A DNA stretch of 64,000 nucleotides from Haematococcus lacustris (Eukaryota; Chlorophyta; Chlorophyceae; Chlamydomonadales; Haematococcaceae): the NCBI GenBank assembly GCA_030144725.1, contig JASKMD010000005.1:429471-493470 (forward strand), given 5' to 3'. The notes beneath the pieces were generated by a model. That model was not told the origin of the DNA and did not search any database. It saw nothing but the letters and a program-made list of their open reading frames with translations. Shown here piece by piece: positions 56,120-64,000 of the stretch. The first letter of the stretch is position 1. Each line of letters begins with the position of its first letter. The position numbers and the translations under genes were made by a program.

Positions 56120-57090
56120 AAGCATCTGTACAGATTGTGAATGCGCGTCTGTACAGATTAGACAGGTTTGCATCTGTACAGATATCAAAGTTGCATCTGT
56201 ACAGATAGCCGCGAAGCATCTGTACAGATACAAATAGGGTATCTGTACAGATAGGTGAAAATCATCTGTACAGATAGGAGCAAGACGTCTGTACAGATAG
56301 CAGCAAGGCATCTGTACAGATAGCAGCAAGGCATCTGTACAGATAGCAGCAAGGCGTCTGTACAGATAGAAGCAATGCGTCTGTACAGATAGCAGCAACG
56401 CATCTGTACAGATAGGAGCAAGGCGTCTGTACAGATAGGAGCAATGCGTCTGTACAGATAAGGGAAAGGCGTCTGTACAGATAACAGCAAGGCATCTGTA
56501 CAGATAGCAACGAGGCATCTGTACAGATAAAAGTGAATTATCTGTACAGATAGCAACAAAATGTCTGTACAGATAGCAAAGTGGCATCTGTACAGACAAA
56601 AGCAAGGCATCTGTACAGATAGTAGCAAAGTATCTGTACAAATATGAGCAAGGCATCTGTACAGATAAAATCAAGGCATCTGAACAGATAGGAGCGAAGC
56701 ATCTGTACAGAAAAAAGCAAGGCAATTGAACAGATTTGAGCGAAGCATCTGTACAGATAAAAGCGAAGTATCTGTACAGATAGCATTAAATGTCTGTACA
56801 GATAACAGCAAGTTATCTGTACAGATAACATCAAAGCATCTGTACAGATACATGCGAGACATCTGTACAGATAAGAAAGAGGCATCTGTACAGATAGGTA
56901 CAGGGCGTCTGTACAGATATGTGGCAAATAGACATCTGTACAGATAGTATGCATGCATCTGTACAGATAACTTAAAGGCGCATCTGTACAGATTATTAAG
57001 AAGCTATCTGTACAGATGCTGATGACAATCTGTACAGATAGCTTTGCAGACATCTGTACAGATAGTTACTTAGCAAATCTGTACAGATAC
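56120..57090. repeat. ATCTGTACAGAT array, right subterminal of the giant element
   Basis: About 40 copies of ATCTGTACAGAT or GTCTGTACAGAT with spacers of 9-15 bp, many of the form AGCAGCAAGGC. It mirrors the array at 4090-4770. Confidence 0.92.
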
Positions 57091-57234
57091 GTGGTTGAGA
57101 AATTCGCGGTCCAACTACGTCGCAACGGATGCACGGATTAGCGTAAGACTTGTACCGTTCGAACGGCCTTCTACTCTAGTTTTCATAGAGCTATGGTCGG
57201 TCCAATCGCGACCGGTCCTTGTTTATCGTGAGTG
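57091..57234. repeat. Right terminal segment of the giant element
   Basis: The 144 bp after the array match 45391-45522 closely (ATTCGCGG...GTAAGACTTGTACCGTTCG...) and end in CCTTGTTTATCGTGAGTG, the inverted partner of the left end at 3929 and 41501. Confidence 0.85.
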
Positions 57235-57236
57235 CA

Positions 57237-57779
57237 CTCAGCCAGCTGGCAACCTGGCAACAGTCAGATGTGGTGTTGTTCTCGCGCACCAGCATGTCAG
57301 CTGTGTACTTCGCCCCTCAGCTGACTACGGACCCAGTCAGGTGGTGGCAGCAGCATGGACACTTCGCCCCAGAACTGCAGACCGTGGCTCAACGGGTGTT
57401 GTGCATCCCCGCCATAGCTGCTGCGAATGAGCGGGTCTTCGGTGCCTTCAGCCACGTGTGGAGTGACAGGCGCGCCAGCCTGATCCTAGGACGCATGTGG
57501 GTCATGGCCTACATCTACTTCAATAAGTAAGCACCGGCAGCACCATCACCGGCACCGACAGTTGCACGTGGTTGTTGCTACTCAATACCCCCTAGCCTTT
57601 CATGCACTGTTGCTACTGCTGATGCTGCTCAGCCATGTTGCATGCGCAGCATTGTTGCGTTGTTGTGCCCTCAGGAGAGTGTTGAAGCGCAAGCCGAAAA
57701 CCTTGTCGGTTGCAGAGTGGGAGGAGTACGAGAGGTGGATGCGCAAGACCCCCCAGGACCAGGACCACGATCAGGACTA
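57237..57779 (+). pseudogene. hAT transposase C-terminal (dimerisation) region, 5' part missing
   Basis: One exon (57237 to about 57527) encodes TTDPVRWWQQHGHFAPELQ, then VLCIPAIAAANERVFGAFSH and RRASLILGRMWVMAYIYFN. These are hallmarks of the hAT dimerisation domain: Asp-Pro-x-x-Trp-Trp, the Pro-Ala-x-x-Ala-x-x-Glu-Arg-Val-Phe block and the final Arg...Leu...Phe-Asn. A GT donor at 57528 and an AG acceptor near 57672 lead to a last exon ending in EEYERWMRKTPQDQDHDQD. The coding region begins right at the giant element's right end, so the 5' part was probably cut off by that insertion. No intact 5' half was recognised left of 3929. Confidence 0.8.
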
Positions 57780-58389
57780 GGATCAGGAGGTGAGCCAAAG
57801 TAGCATTGGTGAGCCAAAGAGGCATCCTATCACACTGTGCCATCTACCTGGATGTGCCACCTACTACTTCATGTCGTGCAGGTGTTGGATGGCAGCTGGC
57901 ACAACGCTGACGTTTGTGGCGCACGACATGGGCGCCCATTCATTGCATGCATGACTTCATTGCATGCATGAGAAGGGGAGGGTTTGGGGTATTAGCAGCC
58001 CAGCAACTCAGCAGGTGCTGTCACAGTGCAGACCTGCTTAGCCACGTGGTTGAGAGAGACGTTGATGGTTGCAGATGGTTGGGTGTAACGTGCCAAGTAC
58101 TAAACACTCGGAAGCAGATAGGCTCGATGAGTAAACAAAGTTGGAGGAAACAGGTGAAGCAGGGTTGGAGGAAGCAGGGAAGGCGGAAGGGGAGAAGCGA
58201 AAAAGATGGCCCGCATGTTTGCATGGACGGCGGAACTTACAGATCGGTTAGGCGGAACTTACGCGTGTGCTTACTGAGCTACGGTAAGTAATGTAAGCGT
58301 ATACGTAACCCGTAACCCCGTATTGCACAGGCCTGGTCATAATCCTAAGGATAACGCTATCAAAGTAGATGAAGTTCTTGGGGCACACC
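57780..58389. other. Intergenic region, no recognised gene
   Basis: A direct repeat of GCATGCATGA(CTTCATT) occurs at 57945-57970, and a GTTGGAGGAA(A/G)CAGG repeat at 58141-58180. Open frames are short and unsupported. Confidence 0.4.
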
Positions 58390-58840
58390 CAGTGATGGGT
58401 AATACGTGTATCGATACAGGAAATGCAAGAAAATACAAGAAAAAACGTGTATTTTCTGTATCGATACAATACAGCGATACAGAGGCAACATGTCACGCGG
58501 GAAAGGAGCAGCTAGGAGCAGCGCAGCCAGTCTCGCAGCCTGTCCTTGATGGCTGGCAGGACGGCGACGGCGGAAAGTCAGGGCCTCCCAACTTTGATGT
58601 TCTTGCATGTACAACCGGCACATGCGACCGACTGCTCCGGGAGCAGGCCGATGGCTTTAGCACCGCGCGGCATGGCTTTAGCGCGGACTCTTGTTGTGGC
58701 AGCAGCCAGCAGCTGCTTCGAAGGCATCCACGCAACTTGCCGGCCGGCACTTGTATTTTTTGATACGATACGTGTATTTCTGTATTATACAAAAAATACG
58801 TATCGGTATCGATACACGTATCTTGTATTACCCATCACTG
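58390..58840. mobile_element. 451-bp non-autonomous hAT-type element
   Basis: Terminal inverted repeats start CAGTGATGGGTAATAC at both ends. The 8-bp sequence GGCACACC lies directly outside both (58382-58389 and 58841-58848), the target duplication size of hAT elements. The interior near each end has nested GTATCGATAC palindromes, and GGCTTTAGC is repeated at 58652 and 58674. No transposase is encoded. Confidence 0.95.
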
Positions 58841-58848
58841 GGCACACC

Positions 58849-59811
58849 GCTTGCATCTCTACAGGAGGTCACCACGGCGTTTGATGCACTTCCTGCCTAG
58901 AAATAAGGATTCAGCGCACTATGATTTCAAGAGCTTCCCAACCTGCGCAGGGCCGCTTTAATACACTGCAGATCCTTCCCGTGGGAGCTATGAGCATACG
59001 CCATAAAGCCGCAACGCTAGGGCGCAAAAACCAGACGGATACGTAGCAGCAACAAGCAGCAAATCGATCTCAAAAACAGCACTGCAAACTTGCATGCCGG
59101 CACCCCATCACGGCACGCCGACCGACCGACTAGTGACCGCTCTACCTCGCTCGTCGTTGCGGCGCTGTTGTATGCACGTGCACTACCGTCAGGGTGCAAG
59201 GAGTCACTGGTGCAAGGATACCGCGGAGGGGGGCAATGTTGACTTTAGCCCGTCCCTCGCAGGCCAAGCTGCGGAGCGCCACGCCGTAGCGGGGCGTCGC
59301 GGTTTGACCTCTTGGAGTGCAGTATACGCGACAAAAAGTGACGGTACATTATTTCGAGCCATTTTACCTGACCTTGTGGGACCTGACTCCAGGCCCCTAC
59401 ATGCTGGCTCCTGATTGCTGTTCCAGGTGGCTTCTTGCTGCTGCTCCTCGCTGCCGCTTGTGGCTGACGCTCCTAGGTCCTCATGGCTGACACTTGATGC
59501 CATTGCTTCATGCAAATGCGCAAGTAGCAGGGACTATTCAAGTTGCAAGGCATCACTAGCCTGCAACATATGATGGCGGGATGCCAACAACTGTCACCGA
59601 TTGCAATAGTGTGTCGCATTGGCCTCAAAACTCGTGAGTGCATACCGCTTCGGACAGTTGACACAACGTACGCACACACATATGTGTCAATCACAAAGTA
59701 GTACTCGCTACATACCAGTGATTCGTTTTTCAAAACAGCCAAGCTGATGCTGGTCACGAAGGGTCCTGGACCATCACATGGCTGGTTACGCGGTTGATCA
59801 CGACTGGTGAC
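58849..59811. other. Unique sequence, no recognised gene
   Basis: Neither strand shows an ORF with protein-like blocks or clear splice structure. It lies between two small hAT-type elements. Confidence 0.4.
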
Positions 59812-60752
59812 TAAGGCGCGACCGTGGTCGGTTAATATTAACATAACTTTCTTAACAAGAGAAAACCTTAACAAAAACCTTAACACACGCGGCCCGACTG
59901 CGTTCTGCACTCGTTGTCACCGTGATGAATGGCGAAGCAGCCCTTGATTGGGATGCTGACCCCGAGTGGGCTCATAATGCAGTCCTACCGCAAAGGGACT
60001 TTTGTCCGTGCAGAGCTATACGCAAAGCTATAGCGTGCGCCCGGTGTTTCACTATGATGTAACTCTGCGTGGAAAAGGCTATGTAAGAAAGGCTGGCTGT
60101 AGTTTAGGGGGCCGTATTTCAGATATGGCGAGGACGCTATCGTTCCGTTAGATGGGGCGGTAGCGAGGATGATGGCAGTAAGCATAGCGCAAATGCACAA
60201 ACCCGCGCAAGTCAGTGCAGTCGTGCAAGTCAGGTTGCAAGTCAGGACTAGCTAGTCAAACACTCTCCGCTCTAGCGGGACTAGCGAAGTATTCTCCGGG
60301 GAGCTCTACGGCGCTACGGGAGGCACACGGGATACAATATCAGCATTATCACGGTTAACAAGCTAGTCAAGCCTGTGTGCTTGCTGTGCTAGGCGCAAAT
60401 AGCCTTGTCGAACATTACGCAGCAACAAAAGGACAACAATGGCTGCGCGGCTTGCTCAGCGGCTTGCTTAGCGGCTTAGAGGCTTGCATGCCGGCGCACC
60501 ACTACCACTAGCTCTCAACTCATATCAGCCCCCCAATGTCCTCATATATGTCATCTGCCTGGCTCTCCAATTGTCGGGAGCGTTCCCTGTTGTATAACCG
60601 TGTTTATTCAACATCGCAAGACCTCCAGCAAACCCCCATCGCACACCGGGTCGCCAGGGTAGAGGCTGAAGTTGTTAAGGATGTGTTAAGGTTGTGTTAA
60701 GATTCTGTTAAGGTCAAAAACCGCTGGTGTTAATATTAACGGTCGTGCCCTA
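59812..60752. mobile_element. 941-bp non-autonomous hAT-type element
   Basis: The left end TAAGGCGCGACCG and the inverted right end (TAGGGCACGACCG on the minus strand) are imperfect terminal repeats, each followed by GTTAATATTAAC. The 8-bp sequence CTGGTGAC is duplicated outside both (59804-59811 and 60753-60760). There are multiple TTAACA/AAGGTT motifs near the ends. No coding region is supported. Confidence 0.93.
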
Positions 60753-60760
60753 CTGGTGAC

Positions 60761-61863
60761 GAAAAAACAAAAAAGAAGAAAAGGTTTTTTAATCATGAAT
60801 CATCATGGGCCTGTTCGCGGTCGCGAGAGGAAATATTCAAAATTTCCTTCCCTAACCGCTACGCTTTTTGGCCGCCCGCACGACTGGCTGCTGCTCTCAT
60901 TGGTCTGACCACATAGGATTCAGCTGTGCTATGGCAGCAGCCCGGGGAGTGGCTCAGCGCTGCAAACGGTGTCATTTTGAGGGCCTCACACGGCCGACGT
61001 GATTTTCAAATTGCTCCTTTTGCTCGGCCCGAGCAAACAGGCCGAGCAAAAGGAGAAACTTGATGATAACCTCTGTCACACGCACGTGCCCGTGGCCGAC
61101 CTTTGCGCCGTAACAGCCCCGGAGGGCCTGCTGGGGGAGGCAAATGCCCTGGCAATGGCGTCCCTCATAGCTAGAGGGATACAGCCCACGTAGCTGCCGC
61201 CGGAGGAGGAGATGCGCCTCCTCCAGGGGCGGTGCCCGCAATCGTGGTTCAGCATGCTGTTGTGGAGCAGTTCAGGCCGGACGAATGGTCACCGCGATGA
61301 GTGCACGCCTCTCTGAATATGACCATCGGCCCTAACCGCGGTCGCAATTTTTGGCCGCCCGCCTCACTGACTGGGGCTTACGGGCTTGTGAGCGCGCATC
61401 GTTATTGCGTAGTAACTCAGTTGCCCATCGCGCTGCTACAGAGCGAGAAAGGACGCCGTTTTCGAGGCGGTTTGTCGCAACCACCACCGAACTAGCAAAT
61501 CAGCAAATTTGAATTGATAGTCGACCGCGAATCGGCCCCATATGTAAGCATTATATACCAAAAACATCATCATCTCCATCATAGCTGTCTGTTATCAACA
61601 AAGCTAATGTTCATCATCATCACCAGTCCATCACCAGTCCACCCTTGACAGCCCAGCTTACACACCATAGCTCAGGAGACCCCAACATGGGGTTGGTAAT
61701 CTTCATGCAATTACTCTTTCAATACTGGACCGTTTTCGATAGCGTTTGTCACATTGGCACCTGCGAATTAATGCGCATCTAGTGGCAAGCGGCGCGTTAC
61801 CTCTTGTGAGTGAGGCCATGCCGGCGCAAGCGAGCGCGGATACACCTCAGCTGCTCACCATCA
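60761..61863. other. Unique sequence with a strong hairpin and a direct repeat
   Basis: No gene is supported. Positions 61014-61053 form a near-perfect stem (CTCCTTTTGCTCGGCC paired with GGCCGAGCAAAAGGAG). CCCTAACCGC...TTTTTGGCCGCCCGC occurs at 60850-60878 and again at 61330-61361. Confidence 0.5.
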
Positions 61864-62508
61864 AATATCTGAAGTGTATGCAAAATACAGGATCAAATAA
61901 TTGTTCATAACTCGGATGAGTATATCAAGGCTGCAAAGTGCGAGCAGCTTACTCCGCGTGTTCCGAAAGTCGCGAGTGTGCTAGTTGCATGTAAGGCTTG
62001 CACGTCGAAATCTGCAAGTCGCGAGTTACCCGAAAAAGCTCGCATACGCAACTATTGCAACCTCAACGCAACAAATGCAACAAAGCGCGGTAGCTTAGCG
62101 GACTATTGCCAGGCTGGCATGTATACTTATAATTGCCAGGCTGGCATGTTGACTAGAAGCTTCTGGCTTTGGGCTGGCCGCGCTCATCGCGAATAGACAA
62201 ATATAACGCTTTGTCGTTGCTGCTAAGCCACTTCGTCGTCAAAAACTTCAGATATTTGACCTAACGTTGACTGCCCTTTTGTATAATTGACGGACCGCGG
62301 GGAGCACTTTTGTATAATTGACGGGCCGCGGACCTCAGATATACCAGATAATCGCCTCTACCTCGCACATTACGCGAATCTAATGGACTCGTCCTCGTCT
62401 CCGCGGCCATATACACCTCGGCTGCGCCTCGGTGTATATGGCCACCTCGCCTCGGACTCGTCCATTATTTTCGCATAATGTACTCGGCCCGCCGATTATC
62501 CATTACAT
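61864..62508. repeat. Second copy of the 0.65-kb dispersed repeat
   Basis: Collinear with 41735-42409 from ATATCTGAAGTGTATGC to CCGATTATCCATTACAT, with scattered substitutions and one fewer TTTTGTATAATTG unit. It includes the same GGCCATATACACC hairpin. Confidence 0.85.
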
Positions 62509-62767
62509 GTTATAGTGATATGTAGCGGCATCAGTGATGGAGCTGCGCGTGATATCGAGCCAGAAGTACAATCTCATTTCAGCCCGCCAGGGTTGCTCCA
62601 CGAGCCTTTCATTGGTGCAGGCACTCGCGCCGATTAAGGCCGGAAGTCGCCTACGTCATTTCTTCCCGGGAGGCATACTGCAGATAGCCCCAGGAAAGGC
62701 CGACTCATCGCCGTTGTAATCATTGAAAAACTCAAAGTTGTGCGATGTTATAACTATTTGAAAAGTT
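62509..62767. other. Unique spacer
   Basis: A 61-residue open frame at 62534-62719 has normal composition but no recognised motif. I do not call it a gene. Confidence 0.35.
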
Positions 62768-63470
62768 ACCTAACCCTGTACAGGGTCCTACCGACCCTGT
62801 ACAGGGTCCTAGGCCACAGGGTTCTGCCGCACGGCTACAGGGTCCTGCGACATTTGTTTACAGGGTTCTGCCGCACGGCTACAGGGTCATGCGACAAATA
62901 ACTACAGGGTCCTGCCGCACGGCTACAGGGTCCTGCAACGTTTGTCTACAGGGTCTTGCCGCACGCCTACAGGGTCCTGCTAAATTAGGCTACAGGGTTC
63001 TGCCGCACGCCTACAGGGTCCTGCGACGTTTGTCTACAGGGTCCTGCCGCACGGCTACAGGGTCCTGCGACGTATGTCTACAGGGTCCTGCCGCACGCCT
63101 ACAGGGTCCTGCGACGTATGTCTACAGGGTTCTGCCGCACGGCTACAGGGTCCTGCGACGTTTGTTTACAGGGTTCTGCCGCACGGCTACAGGGTCCTGC
63201 GACATTTATTTACAGGGTTCTGCCGCACGCCTACAGGGTCCTGCGACGTTTGTCTACAGGGTTCTGCCGCACGCCTACAGGGTCCTGCGACGTTTGTCTA
63301 CAGGGTTCTGCCGCACGGCTACAGGTTCCTACGACATATTCTCACAGGGTCCTGCCGCACGGCTACAGGTTCCTACGACATATTCTCACAGGGTCCTGCC
63401 GCACGGCTACAGGGTCCTACGACACACGTTCACAGGGTCCTGCCGCACGGCTACAGGGTCCTGCCACAAC
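62768..63470. repeat. 44-bp tandem repeat (CTACAGGGTCCTGCCGCACG)
   Basis: About 15 copies of a dimeric unit made of CTACAGGGTCCTGCCGCACGG and CTACAGGGTCCTGCGACGTTTGT. A short ACCCTGTACAGGGTCCTA palindromic version starts the array at about 62773. The open frames are repeat translations. Confidence 0.95.
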
Positions 63471-63729
63471 GTATGCAACGACGCCCGAACACCTCGCAAC
63501 ACCACAACAAACGGCATGTATTGCTGGTGCTAAGCACATGCATTGATGGAAGGTGACAACACCACACAACATCACTACAACAACAACACAACGACTCATG
63601 CCTTGCTCACCACCTATGCCATGTGCACAACCACAAGGACTGGCTGCACCTCATTGCTATGGGCTAACACCTTATCACGGGACTGCTAAGCACTTTGCCT
63701 TGCTGCCTATGCCCCATGGCACCAAATCA

Positions 63730-63885
63730 GGCTGGGCTAGGCTAGGCTGGGCTAGCCTGGGGTAGGCTAGGCTAGGGTAGGCTAGGGTAGGCTAGCCTAG
63801 GCAAGGCTAGCCTGGGGTAGGCTAGGCCAGGCTAGGCTGGGGTAGGCTAGGCTAGGCTAGGCTGGGGTAGGCTGGGCTAGGCTTG
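63730..63885. repeat. GGCTAGGCTGGGGTA pentanucleotide-like array
   Basis: Irregular GGCTA, GGCTG and GGGTA units. It resembles the GGGCT array at 1690-2154 but is more diverged. Confidence 0.85.
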
Positions 63886-64000
63886 GCTCCAGGTTGCCCA
63901 CTCCAGGTTGCCCGCTCCAGGCTGCCCGCTTCAGGCTGCCCGCTCTAGGCTGCCCGCTCCAGGCTGCCCACTCCAGGCTGCCCGCTCCAGGCTGCCCGCT
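63886..64000. repeat. 15-bp tandem repeat CCAGGCTGCCCGCT, cut by the window edge
   Basis: About seven copies of a 15-bp unit CTCCAGGCTGCCCGC run to the end of the window. Confidence 0.9.

Larger units (their letters stand above)
3929..57234. mobile_element. Putative giant CACTA-like element with nested insertions
   Basis: The left end CACTCACGATAAATAAGG at 3929 is matched by an inverted right end at 57217-57234 (CACTCACGATAAACAAGG on the minus strand). The dinucleotide CA lies directly outside both ends (3927-3928 and 57235-57236), as expected of the 2-bp target duplication seen for other elements here. Both ends are followed inwards by ATCTGTACAGAT arrays (4090-4770 and 56120-57090). Inside lie a TNP2-like transposase gene, a divergent accessory gene, F-box-like genes and nested elements. 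Subtracting the four directly nested insertions leaves about 20 kb of core. The alternative is that the two ends belong to different copies: a second left-end sequence lies at 41501 and a second right end at 45522, and a 2-bp match alone has a 1 in 16 chance. Confidence 0.5.

Noticed and set aside
59473..59910. 145-residue minus-strand ORF
   Set aside because: It has no recognisable motif, lies in anonymous sequence abutting and entering a small hAT-type element, and shows no splice or codon pattern in its favour.
62889..63556. Long plus-strand ORFs of about 140-214 residues
   Set aside because: Translations of the 44-bp CTACAGGGTCCTG tandem repeat.

Overview
This window is eukaryotic nuclear DNA. 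Its genes carry many short GT-AG introns, there are no bacterial operon features, and most of the sequence is satellite or transposon. The Ulp1-type protease, the TNP2-like transposase, the F-box-like leucine-rich proteins, the Ala/Gln-rich runs and the TTAGGG-like microsatellites would fit a repeat-rich green alga. That assignment is an inference, and I cannot name a species. I saw no rRNA or tRNA gene.

Layout. Positions 1-2840 are microsatellites and a G-rich degenerate array that resembles the interior of the elements at 21.7-30.1 kb and 45.7-53.1 kb. Positions 2905-3715 are a palindrome array. A CACT-type terminal repeat starts at 3929 and its inverted partner ends at 57234; both are flanked by CA. 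I interpret 3929-57234 as one giant CACTA-like (EnSpm-like) element with arrays of the palindrome ATCTGTACAGAT just inside both ends. Its core genes are a small unknown gene (4849-5499), five F-box/leucine-rich paralogues (5979-13714, the last one split, with its 5' half at 32426-33172), another unknown gene (33739-34074), a minus-strand multi-exon accessory gene (38964 down to 34318) and a divergent plus-strand TNP2-like transposase gene (39110 to 55904).

Four other elements are nested in these genes, and a fifth is nested inside one of the four. All show CACT...AGTG ends and four of the five show a clean 2-bp target duplication at those ends: 13717-32423 (TG) in the fifth F-box-like gene; 21697-30077 (TG) inside that element; 35050-37753 (TT) in the accessory gene; and 45735-53067 (TA) in a transposase exon. 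The fifth, 41147-45522 (TA by host-gene continuity), lies at an exon end of the transposase and has an anomalous left end. Removing each insertion on paper restores an open reading frame or a splice donor. The 18.7-kb element carries two divergent genes: a minus-strand protein related to the C-terminal domain of the TNP2-like transposase, and a plus-strand multi-exon gene that encodes an intact Ulp1-like (C48) cysteine protease region followed by what looks like a 2-oxoglutarate/Fe(II) dioxygenase.

Right of 57234 lies the C-terminal end of a hAT transposase gene, then two short non-autonomous hAT-type elements with perfect 8-bp target duplications (58390-58840 and 59812-60752), a second copy of a 0.65-kb dispersed repeat, and tandem repeats to the window end.

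How the parts may work together (inference): the TNP2-like transposase would act on CACT termini and bind the palindromic subterminal arrays. The accessory protein, the protease and the dioxygenase are candidates for helper functions such as DNA binding, SUMO removal or modification of bases or proteins. The F-box-like genes look like expanded or captured cargo.
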